In this document: one piece after another, positions 53,788 to 63,500 of the stretch
How positions within the stretch are numbered: position 1 is the first letter of the stretch
How the letters are laid out: each line of letters starts with the position of its first letter
From: Nostoc sp. FACHB-280
GTDB taxonomy: Bacteria > Cyanobacteriota > Cyanobacteriia > Cyanobacteriales > Nostocaceae
DNA: 64,000 nucleotides
NCBI RefSeq assembly: GCF_014697615.1
Contig: NZ_JACJSD010000021.1
Coordinates: forward strand, 41,572-105,571
Direction of reading: 5' to 3'
Position numbers and translations under genes: made by a program
Notes under the pieces: generated by a model
The model's input: the letters and a program-made list of their open reading frames with translations, nothing else
The model's database searches: none
Told to the model about the DNA's origin: nothing

Positions 53788-55788
53788 ATGTTCAATTTCG
53801 TTCTCAGCCTTACTCACTCAACGCTGTATTCCAGTCTTATTCACACAAAAACGAGTATTGCAGTCATTGTGATTAGCTGTGTAGTTCTTATTGGCTGCAT
53901 GAAAGATATTGAAGTGCTGAAAAGCGTTATACCAGGATGGATAGCCATGAAAGCTAATACTGCTATTGGTTTGATAAATGCACATTTTTATCAATTTAGC
54001 TCATTCACATCAATAGCAATACATACAGCAATTGCATTTATATTACTAATCTTTGGCATTTTGTTTGCCTGCCTAAAGCGTGGGTTAATGATGATAGTCA
54101 CGAGTCAAAGTGCAGGCGGAATCATGGCGAGGAATTTATTACCAACAGCAATTATGTTTTCGCCAGTCATCTGCGGACTAGTTTTGTTTGGGTATCGAAT
54201 GGAGATTTGTACTGCGGAATTTGGGCTATGTATGTTGAGTATTTTGAATATTATTGTGTTTGCAGTTTTGATTTGTCCGCTCAACATTATTGATCATCAA
54301 CGCAGGCGATCGCAAGTCACCCTCCAAAAAACCAATGAAGAATTAGAAACAAGAGTTACCCGCCGCACAAACGAGTTATTAATAGCTTTAGAAGAATTAC
54401 AACAAGAAATTGCCGAACGTCAAATTATTGAACAAGCTTTGTTTGCTGAAAAAGAACTGGCTTTAGTCACATTACTATCTTGGCAAGCCAGCCACGATAG
54501 CTTAACAGGACTAGTCAACAGACGGGAGTTTGAACACCGCCTCACCCAAGCTGTGAACAACGCCCAAACGGGCAAAGAACAACATATATTGTGTTATCTA
54601 GATTTAGATCAATTCAAGATTGTCAATGATACCTGTGGTCACGCGGCTGGTGATGAACTATTGTGTGAAGTTGGCCATTTGTTTCAAACATATATTCGTT
54701 CCTACGATACCCTGGCACGTTTAGGTGGAGATGAATTTGGGATTATTTTCCACAACTGTTCTCTCGAAGCCGCAGTATTAATTGCTAATACCATCAGAGA
54801 AAACACCCAAAAGTTTCGCTTTGTCTGGCAACAAGATAAAATCTTCAACCTTAGCATCAGCATTGGCTTAGTTGTCCTTAACGCCGATACACCAAATATG
54901 AATAGTGCCTTGAGTGCGGCTGATGCAGCTTGCTATGTTGCCAAAAACCAAGGACGTAATCGTGTTCATATTTACCAAGCTGATGATTTGGAGTTAATCA
55001 GACAGTATGGCGAAATGCAATGGGTAAGCAGAATTACACAAGCACTCGAAGACAATCGTTTCCGGCTTTACTATCAATCTATTGTTCCTGTGACTAACAA
55101 TGACTCAGAAACAGTGCATTACGAAGTTCTCTTACGACTAGTTGATGAAACAGGTAAGTTAGTTTCACCTATGGCGTTTATTCCGGCTGCTGAACGCTAC
55201 AATCTGATGCAAACTATAGACCGTTGGGTAATTCACACATTTTTTACCCATTTAGGGCAGTCTGTAGATTTTCCGCAATCTCATTGTCCTTTATTAGAAC
55301 ACTCGCGTGGCTGTTTGTATACTATCAACTTGTCTGGCGCGAGTATTAATGATGACAAATTTATTGATTTTGTGTGTGACCAGTTTACATTACATCAAAT
55401 TCCACCGGAAGCAATTTGCTTTGAAATTACCGAAACTGTGGCTATCAAAAACTTAAGTAAAGCGGCTGGATTTATTCGCGCACTCAAGGAATTTGGTTGC
55501 TGCTTTGCCTTAGATGATTTTGGCAGTGGAATGTCGTCTTTTGCTTATCTCAAAAATTTACCAGTTGATTATTTAAAAATAGATGGTAGTTTTGTCAAGC
55601 ACATTGTAGAAGAACCAATTGATTTAGCAATGGTTGATGCGATTAATAAAATTGGTCAAGTTATGGGCATTCAAACCATTGCTGAGTTTGTGGAAAACAG
55701 CGAAATTTTACAAGTAATTCAAAACCTTGGGGTAAATTATGCCCAAGGTTATGGGGTGGCGCGACCTGTGCCGTTTTTGTTTAACTAA
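53788..55788 (+). CDS. Membrane GGDEF-EAL protein (cyclic di-GMP turnover)
   Basis: The protein makes and/or breaks cyclic di-GMP. N-terminal membrane part (about 180 residues with four helices), a coiled coil (NEELETRVTRRTNELLIALEELQQEIAERQ), GGDEF domain with intact RLGGDEFGIIF and the inhibitory RxxD site (RSYD five residues earlier), then an EAL domain from about 415 with YEVLLR (EVL instead of EAL), NLSGASI, EITETVAI, LDDFGSGMSSF and KIDGSFVK. The DDFGSG and KID motifs of active phosphodiesterases are kept. The membrane part looks internally shortened relative to related proteins. It starts at ATG 53788. No regulator gene is adjacent. Confidence 0.92.
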   Translation: MFNFVLSLTHSTLYSSLIHTKTSIAVIVISCVVLIGCMKDIEVLKSVIPGWIAMKANTAIGLINAHFYQFSSFTSIAIHTAIAFILLIFGILFACLKRGLMMIVTSQSAGGIMARNLLPTAIMFSPVICGLVLFGYRMEICTAEFGLCMLSILNIIVFAVLICPLNIIDHQRRRSQVTLQKTNEELETRVTRRTNELLIALEELQQEIAERQIIEQALFAEKELALVTLLSWQASHDSLTGLVNRREFEHRLTQAVNNAQTGKEQHILCYLDLDQFKIVNDTCGHAAGDELLCEVGHLFQTYIRSYDTLARLGGDEFGIIFHNCSLEAAVLIANTIRENTQKFRFVWQQDKIFNLSISIGLVVLNADTPNMNSALSAADAACYVAKNQGRNRVHIYQADDLELIRQYGEMQWVSRITQALEDNRFRLYYQSIVPVTNNDSETVHYEVLLRLVDETGKLVSPMAFIPAAERYNLMQTIDRWVIHTFFTHLGQSVDFPQSHCPLLEHSRGCLYTINLSGASINDDKFIDFVCDQFTLHQIPPEAICFEITETVAIKNLSKAAGFIRALKEFGCCFALDDFGSGMSSFAYLKNLPVDYLKIDGSFVKHIVEEPIDLAMVDAINKIGQVMGIQTIAEFVENSEILQVIQNLGVNYAQGYGVARPVPFLFN

Positions 55789-55796
55789 ATTTGAGA

Positions 55797-55856
55797 GAGG
55801 TTATAGGTTACAGGTTATAGGTTACAGGTTACAGGTTACAGGTTACAGGTTACAGG
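55797..55856. repeat. Heptamer STRR (GGTTACA)n
   Basis: Eight tandem heptamers, GGTTATA or GGTTACA, directly follow the GGDEF-EAL gene stop. A related unit, GGTTACAGGT, occurs inside the coding region of the hybrid kinase at 63241-63250. Confidence 0.9.
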
Positions 55857-55897
55857 CTGGAGGTTAGTATTTTTACTCAGCACTCGGCACTTTCCAC

Positions 55898-57259
55898 TCA
55901 GAACTTTGCTGCAAACTCTGTCCGTAGTTGATTAACTACACGGTCTAAGCCTACAGAATGGGCGGCTTTAAATAAAATCCGATCGCCTGGTTGAATGAAA
56001 GTCTTGAGCCGTGCGACTAAATCGCTGTGAGTAGTCAAGCACTCAGCAGGAATACCTGCGGCACTTTTGGCTATTTCTGCCGCATCTTGTCCATCTACCA
56101 ACACTAGTAAACTATCTAAATGCAAGTCACGGACTGTTTCACCGACTTTTTGGTGTAATTGTGGCGATCGCTCTCCCAATTCTTTCATTGCACCCAAGAC
56201 GGCAATTTTGCGCTTTCCGGGAGTGTCTGCCAATAGTTGCAACGCTGCTAACATAGCTTCTGGTGCAGCATTATAAGTCTCATCTAAGAATACAACATCA
56301 TTGGGCAGAGCATAACGTTGCGATCGCCCGGTGGGCATATCTACCGCCACACCTTCAGTTAAAGTTGACCAATCAATTCCCAACACCTTAGCCACAGCTA
56401 AAGCTGCTAAAAAGTTTGTCGCATTATGACGACCTACCAATGGCAGAGGTAATTTTATCCCAGCAACTTCTATAGTTTCATTATCAAGTAAGTTTCCGTG
56501 GATATTGCCCCCAGATAAACCGTAAGTTAAAACTTCACCCGACCAGACTTTTTTAGCTGTAGCAATTAATAAAGGACTGTCGTAATTTAAAATTGCCACA
56601 CTATCTTTTGGCATTTCGGCGAGTAATTCACATTTTGCCTCAGCGATCGCCACTTCTGATCCCAACAACTCAATATGGGCTGTGCCAACGTTAGTAATTA
56701 CTCCAATCGTTGGCCTAGCAATGTGGGTGAGTTCGGCAATTTGCCCTCTACCCCGCATCGCCATTTCAATTACAGCATAATCATGCTCTGTATCTAATTC
56801 TAAGAGAGTTTTCGGCACACCAATTTCATTATTAAAATTGCCGAATGTTTTATGCACTTTGCCTTGGGTGGATAAAACTGCCGTGATTAATTCTTTGGTT
56901 GTGGTTTTACCTACAGAACCCGTAACTCCAATCACTGGGACTTGAAAGCGATCGCGCCACCATCGACCAATTTGTTGATAAGCTGCTAAAGTGTTTTTAA
57001 CTTTTAAAACTGGAAAATCAGAATCTTCGTAGTCAAAATCGACAATTGCGGCTAATGCGCCTTTAGCGATCGCGGTTGGGATAAAATCATGGCCATCAAA
57101 CTTTTCACCTCGTAAGGCTAGAAATACTTCTTTAGGCTGAATAATTCGCGTATCTGTTTGGACACCAATACTCACTTGCGTTAACGCCGCCTCTGATAAA
57201 TTGGCAGATTGAGCCGAAATCACTTGCAACAGTTGGGATAGGGTAGAAGACCAAGACAT
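55898..57259 (-). CDS. murF: UDP-N-acetylmuramoyl-tripeptide--D-alanyl-D-alanine ligase
   Basis: MurF adds D-Ala-D-Ala to the UDP-MurNAc-tripeptide, the last cytoplasmic step of peptidoglycan precursor synthesis. The 453 aa include the uridine-binding N-terminal domain (VQTDTRIIQPKEVFLALRGEKFDGHDFI), the ATP-binding loop GVTGSVGKTTTKELI at about 113, the NEIGVPKTLL segment, GNVGTAHIE-like ITNVGTAHIELLGS, and the C-terminal domain with FLDETYNAAPEAMLAAL and VLGAMKELGERS. Length and motifs are normal, and the ATG at 57259 is clear. It stands alone and not in a dcw cluster, as usual for cyanobacteria. Confidence 0.96.
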   Translation of the reverse strand: MSWSSTLSQLLQVISAQSANLSEAALTQVSIGVQTDTRIIQPKEVFLALRGEKFDGHDFIPTAIAKGALAAIVDFDYEDSDFPVLKVKNTLAAYQQIGRWWRDRFQVPVIGVTGSVGKTTTKELITAVLSTQGKVHKTFGNFNNEIGVPKTLLELDTEHDYAVIEMAMRGRGQIAELTHIARPTIGVITNVGTAHIELLGSEVAIAEAKCELLAEMPKDSVAILNYDSPLLIATAKKVWSGEVLTYGLSGGNIHGNLLDNETIEVAGIKLPLPLVGRHNATNFLAALAVAKVLGIDWSTLTEGVAVDMPTGRSQRYALPNDVVFLDETYNAAPEAMLAALQLLADTPGKRKIAVLGAMKELGERSPQLHQKVGETVRDLHLDSLLVLVDGQDAAEIAKSAAGIPAECLTTHSDLVARLKTFIQPGDRILFKAAHSVGLDRVVNQLRTEFAAKF

Positions 57260-57748
57260 AGAGCTTTTGGGATGATTTTTATAAAAAATGATTATCTATT
57301 TTCTTAACTAAATCGTCCATAAAGGAGACGCAGAGAAAATTATCTCATCGTATAATCTTTGTGAACAAAACACCAAGTACTGTACTTTTTTTGCACCTAC
57401 AATTTTTAGCAATGATTCAAGGAGTGATTTATTTTCTTGGATAAAAACCTGTTTATCGATTTAACAATGACAAAGCATACATCATAGCCAAATTTTGTAA
57501 TCATTCATACTAAATTTCCGATGATTTTGACCATTAATTGGCCTTTTTGACAAGGCAAAAAAACACAAAATACCTTTTTTAGGAGTTACTTGTTTAATGT
57601 TTTAGTCCATAGTCAGGGAAAATAAGTATTACACATTTGAGCAAGGCTGCCCCATGATAGATGTTTTGTCTTTAACTCTCCCAACAAATTAAAAATTCAT
57701 CAGGCGAACTATAGCATTACCTATCTACTATCAACCACAGAGGAAGAC
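57260..57748. other. Divergent gap between murF and sucrose-phosphate synthase genes
   Basis: About 490 bp of A/T-rich sequence with no gene. Upstream of the synthase start is a good ribosome-binding site (AGAGGAAG, about 57738-57745). I see no riboswitch or operator that I can support. Confidence 0.5.
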
Positions 57749-59959
57749 ATGATATCACATAGTTCAGGGTTGTATATTCTACTAGTCAGTGTTCACGGCT
57801 TGATTAGGGGAAAAAATCTCGAATTAGGTAGAGATGCTGACACAGGTGGACAAACAAAATATGTAGTCGAACTTGCCTGTACATTAGCCAAACATCCCCA
57901 AGTAGAAAGAGTGGACTTGGTAACACGTTTAATCGATGACCCCAAAGTTAGTTCCGACTACGCCAAGCCTGTAGAAATTCTCTCAGACAAAGCCCAAATT
58001 ATTCGCCTCGCTTGTGGGCCGCGTCGCTACCTCCGCAAAGAAGTTCTCTGGCCGCATTTAGATACTTTTGCAGATGAATTACTCAGACATATCCGCAAAG
58101 TTGGCAAAATTCCCAACGTCATTCATACTCACTACGCCGATGCGGGATATGTTGGTTGTCGAGTTGCTGGTTGGTTAGGAACGCCACTAGTACACACAGG
58201 TCATTCCTTGGGACGAGTCAAGCAGCAACGATTACTCGAACAAGGAACCAAACTCGAAGCCATTGAAGACCACTTTCATATTAGTACCCGCATTGAAGCC
58301 GAAGAAATTACCCTTGGTGGTGCAGCCTTAGTGATTGCGAGTACAAATCAAGAAATTGAAGAACAGTACAGCGTCTACGACCAATATCAACCAGAAAGAA
58401 TGGTGGTTATTCCGCCAGGGGTAACTTTAGAGAAGTTTTATCCCGCCCCCGCAGATTGGCCAAAACCCCAAATTTACCAGCAATTGCAACGATTCCTCAA
58501 AGACCCAGAAAAGCCGATGATTACGGCCATTTCTCGGCCAGCAATTCGCAAAAACGTCAGTCGGCTGATTAAAGCCTTTGGGGAAGATCCCAAACTACGT
58601 GAGTTGGCTAATCTTGTGGTTGTCTTAGGACAACGAGAAGACATTTCAACAATGGAATCTGGGCCACGTCAGGTATTTTCCGAAATCTTTCAATTAATTG
58701 ATCGCTATGACTTGTATGGCCATGTAGCCTATCCTAAACACCATGTTTCTGATGATGTGCCGGATTTATATCGTCTAACAGCAAAAACTGGTGGAGTATT
58801 TATTAATCCTGCACTCACAGAACCGTTTGGACTGACTTTAATTGAAGCTACGGCTTGCGGTGTGCCAATTATTGCCACCTGTGACGGTGGGCCGAGGGAT
58901 ATTATTGGCGCTTGTCAAAATGGCTTGTTGATTGATCCGCTTGATATTCAAGACATTCAAAAAGCCTTGTATCGAGCTTTAACAGATACCGAACAATGGC
59001 AACACTGGTCTAGCAATGGCTTGACTAATGTGCGTCAAGCCTTCTCTTGGGAAAGTCATATAGAACAATATTTAGAGAAAGTGCGGCTATTTCCCCAACA
59101 GAAAGTCCAGTCTTTACTTTCTCCAGTGCGAGAATTTCCCACAAGCGATCGCCCAGAATGGAAAATACCAGAGACAAACCATCTCCCAACCGCCGATCGC
59201 TTTCTCATTACCGAAATTGACAATACCTTATTAGGCGACCAAGAAGCACTGCACAAATTAATTCATCGCATTCGTGCTGAAGGACATACAACTGGTGTCG
59301 GCATTGCTACAGGTCGCAACCTCAGAAGTACTTTAAGCATGTTGGAAGAATGGGAATTTCCCATGCCAGATTTGCTGATTACTTCCGCAGGTAGCGAAAT
59401 TTACTACGGCCCCAAAATTGTGACAGACACAAGTTGGGAGAAACATATCAACTATAATTGGCAACCTGCGGAAATCCGAGAAGCGATGAAGGACATTCCT
59501 GGGTTGGAATTACAGCCCCCAGACACCCAAGGAAAGTATAAAATTAGCTACTTTGTTGATGCTGACAAAGCCCCACATTTCCGCGAAATCATCCGCCATC
59601 TGCGCCAGCAACAACTCCCAGTCAAAGGCATTTTTAGCCACAATATGTATCTTGACTTATTGCCATTCCGTGCTTCTAAGGGAGATGCACTGCGCTATGT
59701 GGCTTTGAAATGGGGATTACCCGTAAAAAGATTTTTGGTAGCGGGTGCATCTGGTAATGACGAATCGATGTTAACTGGTAATACTTTGGCAGTTGTCGTT
59801 GGTAACTACAGCAAAGAAATTCACAAATTACGCGGCTATCCTCAAGTTTACTTTGCTCAAGGCCGCTATGCTTGGGGAATTTTAGAAGCCTTAGATCACT
59901 ACGACTTTTTTGGTAATTTGTCTGTTATACAGCCAGAACCAGAAATGGTAGCAGTCTAA
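57749..59959 (+). CDS. spsA: Sucrose-phosphate synthase with phosphatase-like C-terminal domain
   Basis: The enzyme makes sucrose-6-phosphate from a nucleotide sugar and fructose-6-phosphate. The first 460 residues are a GT4 glycosyltransferase: VSVHGLIRGKNLELGRDADTGGQTKYVVELA, HTHYADAGYVG, HTGHSLGRVKQQRLL, SRPAIRKNVSRLI, and the donor-binding EPFGLTLIEATACGVPIIAT. From about 485 a HAD domain like that of sucrose-phosphate phosphatase follows (FLITEIDNTLLGD, GIATGRNL, SAGSEIYYG, GASGNDESML). Its first motif has Glu where active enzymes have the nucleophile Asp (EIDNT against DLDNT), so this half is probably not catalytic. This matches the long Synechocystis-type SPS. ATG 57749 has a good Shine-Dalgarno sequence. 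Confidence 0.93.
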   Translation: MISHSSGLYILLVSVHGLIRGKNLELGRDADTGGQTKYVVELACTLAKHPQVERVDLVTRLIDDPKVSSDYAKPVEILSDKAQIIRLACGPRRYLRKEVLWPHLDTFADELLRHIRKVGKIPNVIHTHYADAGYVGCRVAGWLGTPLVHTGHSLGRVKQQRLLEQGTKLEAIEDHFHISTRIEAEEITLGGAALVIASTNQEIEEQYSVYDQYQPERMVVIPPGVTLEKFYPAPADWPKPQIYQQLQRFLKDPEKPMITAISRPAIRKNVSRLIKAFGEDPKLRELANLVVVLGQREDISTMESGPRQVFSEIFQLIDRYDLYGHVAYPKHHVSDDVPDLYRLTAKTGGVFINPALTEPFGLTLIEATACGVPIIATCDGGPRDIIGACQNGLLIDPLDIQDIQKALYRALTDTEQWQHWSSNGLTNVRQAFSWESHIEQYLEKVRLFPQQKVQSLLSPVREFPTSDRPEWKIPETNHLPTADRFLITEIDNTLLGDQEALHKLIHRIRAEGHTTGVGIATGRNLRSTLSMLEEWEFPMPDLLITSAGSEIYYGPKIVTDTSWEKHINYNWQPAEIREAMKDIPGLELQPPDTQGKYKISYFVDADKAPHFREIIRHLRQQQLPVKGIFSHNMYLDLLPFRASKGDALRYVALKWGLPVKRFLVAGASGNDESMLTGNTLAVVVGNYSKEIHKLRGYPQVYFAQGRYAWGILEALDHYDFFGNLSVIQPEPEMVAV

Positions 59960-60160
59960 TTTTCTAGTTTCACGCGTATGTAGGGGGGTAATACTATGTT
60001 GGATTTTGGATGGCGACAGGGTTGATTAATCAGCTTTTTTGCACTCCGTTTGATGCAACTTTTTACTTCTTTACATACGCGGGATGCTTTATAGCGTCAT
60101 TTTACAAATTCATCCGGTTAATCTTATTTTTTCTGTATCTCACTCCAAGAACCGCTATAT
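59960..60160. other. Gap downstream of the sucrose-phosphate synthase gene
   Basis: About 200 bp with no gene I can support. Short plus-strand frames running from 60010 into the next gene are antisense overlaps and look unlike protein. Confidence 0.4.
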
Positions 60161-60514
60161 TTACGAGAAAGATAAAATTAAGTGTTCGTCTCGCAGTGAA
60201 GCGCAAATTATTATCTGTTCGTTATCGTGTATGTCAATATTGAGTATATTAGACTCTTTGCGGTCGGGCTTCATTGCGTCGTACTCTCGCAAAACTACTG
60301 TGTAAACTCCTGCTTTAAGTCGGACGTAAATGCTGTTTGGCGGTGCTAAATGAGCAAATCTTTTTTCTGTACGATGAATGTTGCGATTGATGTAAAGTTT
60401 GTAAGCAGATATACCACCTACCAAAGAAGCATCACCTAAAACAATCAATGTAGAACGGTTGATTGCGTCCCACTCTTTGTTAAATTTTTCCCAGACACTT
60501 TTAATAGAGGTCAC
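60161..60514 (-). CDS. Small protein of unknown function
   Basis: A 117-residue protein, probably real. It has an N-terminal helix (SIKSVWEKFNKEWDAINR), then a short hydrophobic segment (TLIVLGDASLVGGISAYKLYI) and a beta-rich C-terminal part (NSIYVRLKAGVYTVVLREYDAMKPDRKESNILNIDIHDNEQIIICASLRDEHLILSF, quoted in part). The layout recalls DUF2846-like small beta-sandwich proteins, but I cannot assign it. It lies 18 bp downstream of the hybrid kinase gene in the same direction, so it may be its last co-transcribed gene. Codon usage and amino-acid pattern look normal. Confidence 0.6.
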   Translation of the reverse strand: MTSIKSVWEKFNKEWDAINRSTLIVLGDASLVGGISAYKLYINRNIHRTEKRFAHLAPPNSIYVRLKAGVYTVVLREYDAMKPDRKESNILNIDIHDNEQIIICASLRDEHLILSFS

Positions 60515-60532
60515 TTGTAAAATTTAATTCAA

Positions 60533-63500
60533 TTATCCCAGCAAATCAATAATCGCCTTAGCTAACAATGTTGGTTCAACAGGTTTAGGCAGGTGTGTTT
60601 GAAAGCCGGCGGCTAATGCTTGCTGACTGTCTTCAGTTTTAGCATAGGCGGTAAGGGCGATCGCGGGAATTTTGCCGCCTTGGTTGGCTGGTAATTTTCT
60701 AATTTTGCGAATCAAACTATAGCCATCTTCCCCAGGCATTCCAATATCACTAACTAAAATATCTGGCTGAAATTCAGGAAATAGTTCAAAACCTGCGGCG
60801 GTATTAGCCACAGCCATGACTGTTGCACCATACTGTTCTAAAACAAAAACCAGGAATTCGCGGGAGTCGGGATCATCTTCCACCGCCAAAACCCGCATAC
60901 CTGTCAAATCCAACTCAGAATGACTAGATTTAACTTCCTGATGCTTGAGTGTTGGCACTGGTAATAAGGGTAACATCACTGTAAAAGTTGCTCCTTGCCC
61001 TTCGCCTGGACTAGCGGCCTGGACTGTACCATGATGTAATTCTACCAAGTGCCGGACAATTGCCAGCCCTAAACCCAAGCCACCAAATTGCCGTGTAATT
61101 GAAGCATCAGCTTGGCGAAAAGATTCAAACACATAAGGTAAAAATTCTGGGGCGATACCTTGGCCTGTATCACTGACTGTAATTTGCGCGTATTTACCAA
61201 CTTGTTTTAACTCAATTGATACAGTTCCATGAGCCGATGTGAATTTAATGGCATTAGAAAGTAAATTCCAAACTATTTGCTGTAACCGCGCCGAATCTCC
61301 TGCAACTTGTCCTACTGAATCTAAATGAGTTTGAATCACAATGGACTTGGCAATAGCAGCATTTTGCATTGTTTCTATAGCTGCCACAATTACGAATGAT
61401 AAATCAACAGGCACGAAATTCAAGCTGAGTTTGCCGCGCAATATCCGCGAGACATCTAATAAATCATCTATGAGTTGAGTTTGTAATTTCGCATTGCGCT
61501 CGATAGTTGCTAAAGCTTCGGCAGTTTTGCTAGGACTTAATTTGTGAGTTTGTAGTAATCTTGACCAACCTAATATCGGGTTCAGAGGAGAACGTAATTC
61601 GTGAGAGAGAATGGCTAAAAATTCATCTTTGACACGATTTGCTGATTCTGCTTGGGCGCGGGCGGCTTGTTCACGACTCAGTAAGCTATTACGTTCTGCT
61701 TCCACTAGTTTGCGATCGTGAATATCGGTATCTGTACCAATCCATTCTCGCACTGAACCATCGGGATTCAACACAGGTACTCCCCGCGCAATCATATAAC
61801 GATATTCACCAGTGGGATGATGCCACAATCTTATTTCTGCTTCGTAGTATTTTTTGTAGTCTAGGGCTTGTTGCCATTGTTGCTGAACTCGCTCTCGATC
61901 CTCTGGGTGAATTACTTGTACCCAACCCCAGCCAGCATAATCCTGCCAACTTTGGCCTGTGTATTCTTCCCAAGAGGGTTGTAGATCAATAAATTCACCG
62001 AGAGGATCAGTAACCCAGACTACTGCTGAAGTGGCAGCTACTAGTGAACGATAGCGTTCCTCACTTTGACTCAGTGCTATTTCTGTTTGTTTTCGCTGAG
62101 TAATATCACTAAAATAAATGGCAATTCCATCTTCTAATTTGACTGCCATATTCCGAAACCAACCAGTAATTGATTCGGCATTGTAGGCAATTTCAATATC
62201 ATGAGGTTTGCCAGTTTCCACAACGATGACATAACGTTCAAATAACTGACTGTTGAGTTTATTTCCTGGTAAAACTTCTAATAATTTTTGACCAACTAAT
62301 TCTGATACGGTTTTTTTCAGAATCTCGGCTGCTTTGGGATTGACATAAGTCCACTCAAAGTCAATGATTGTGCCTATTTCATCTCTAATACTTTTTAAAA
62401 TAGTGAACCCATCTAAAGATAATTCTTGGGCTATGCGGAATCGTTCTTCACTCTCGCGTAATGCTAACTCTGCGCGTTTGCGTTCTGTGATATCTCGAAA
62501 ATAAACCGCTAGTCCATCAGGTGAAGGATAAGCATGAACTTCTAACCACTTACCTAAAGGTCGAACAAATTCTTCTAAAACAACAGCAACTTGTTCATTA
62601 AGAGCGCGATGCAGTTCTTGATGACTCAGCATTCCGACTGTTTCAGGAAACAATTGCCAAATCTGTTTACCTAGCAGTTGTTCACGGGTTTTCTGCAACA
62701 GCCTTGTAGCTTGTTCATTTACGTAGGTATAACGCCATTCGTGGTCAAAAGCGACAAAAGCATCAGTAATACTTTCGAGAATGGTCGCAATTTGATTCCG
62801 AGCTGATTCTGCTTCCAGGCGTAATTTTTGTTCGTAATGGGCAACTTCTTGACGGATTTGTGCCATTTTGAGGTTAGCTTCAACCCGCGCTAATAATTCC
62901 TTGGCAGAGAAGGGCTTGATTAAATAATCGTCTGCGCCATTGTTTAAGCCTGTCACACAAGATTCTTCTTCCGCACGAGCAGAAAGTAAAATAATTGGCA
63001 AAGTTTTGGTATCAGGGTTAGCTCTTACCGCTCGTAACAAGCCAAAACCGTCGAGTTTTGGCATCATGATGTCTGTAATTAAAATATCTGGCTTTTTTTG
63101 GCAAATCGATGCTAAAGCCGCTATCCCATCGGCGGCTGTTGCTACTTCATAACGCAGACTTAATAAACGCTGTAAGTAGTCGCGCATATCTGCATTATCG
63201 TCAACTAAGAGAATTTGAGCAGAGGAAGGTGAGAGGTGAGAGGTTACAGGTGACAGATCAGATTTTTCCCTGTTCCCTATTCCCTGTTCTCTATTCCCTT
63301 CTTGGGGTAGCCAGCGTAGTGCTTCGGCAATATAGGTGGTGCTGGCTTGAATTGTGGGTGGTGTAGATGTGGTGGTAATGTTGGATATGCGATCGCTTGG
63401 TAAATGCTCCCATCCTGTAGGAATAGAGATGATGAAACTAGTGCCGTGATCAACAATACTATTAACTGTAATTTTGCCTTGATGCAGTTTAACTAGTTCT

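Noticed and set aside
60010..60305. Two plus-strand frames of about 75 codons
   Set aside because: They overlap the better minus-strand gene at 60161-60514 in antisense, lack ribosome-binding sites and have an aromatic-rich composition unlike protein.
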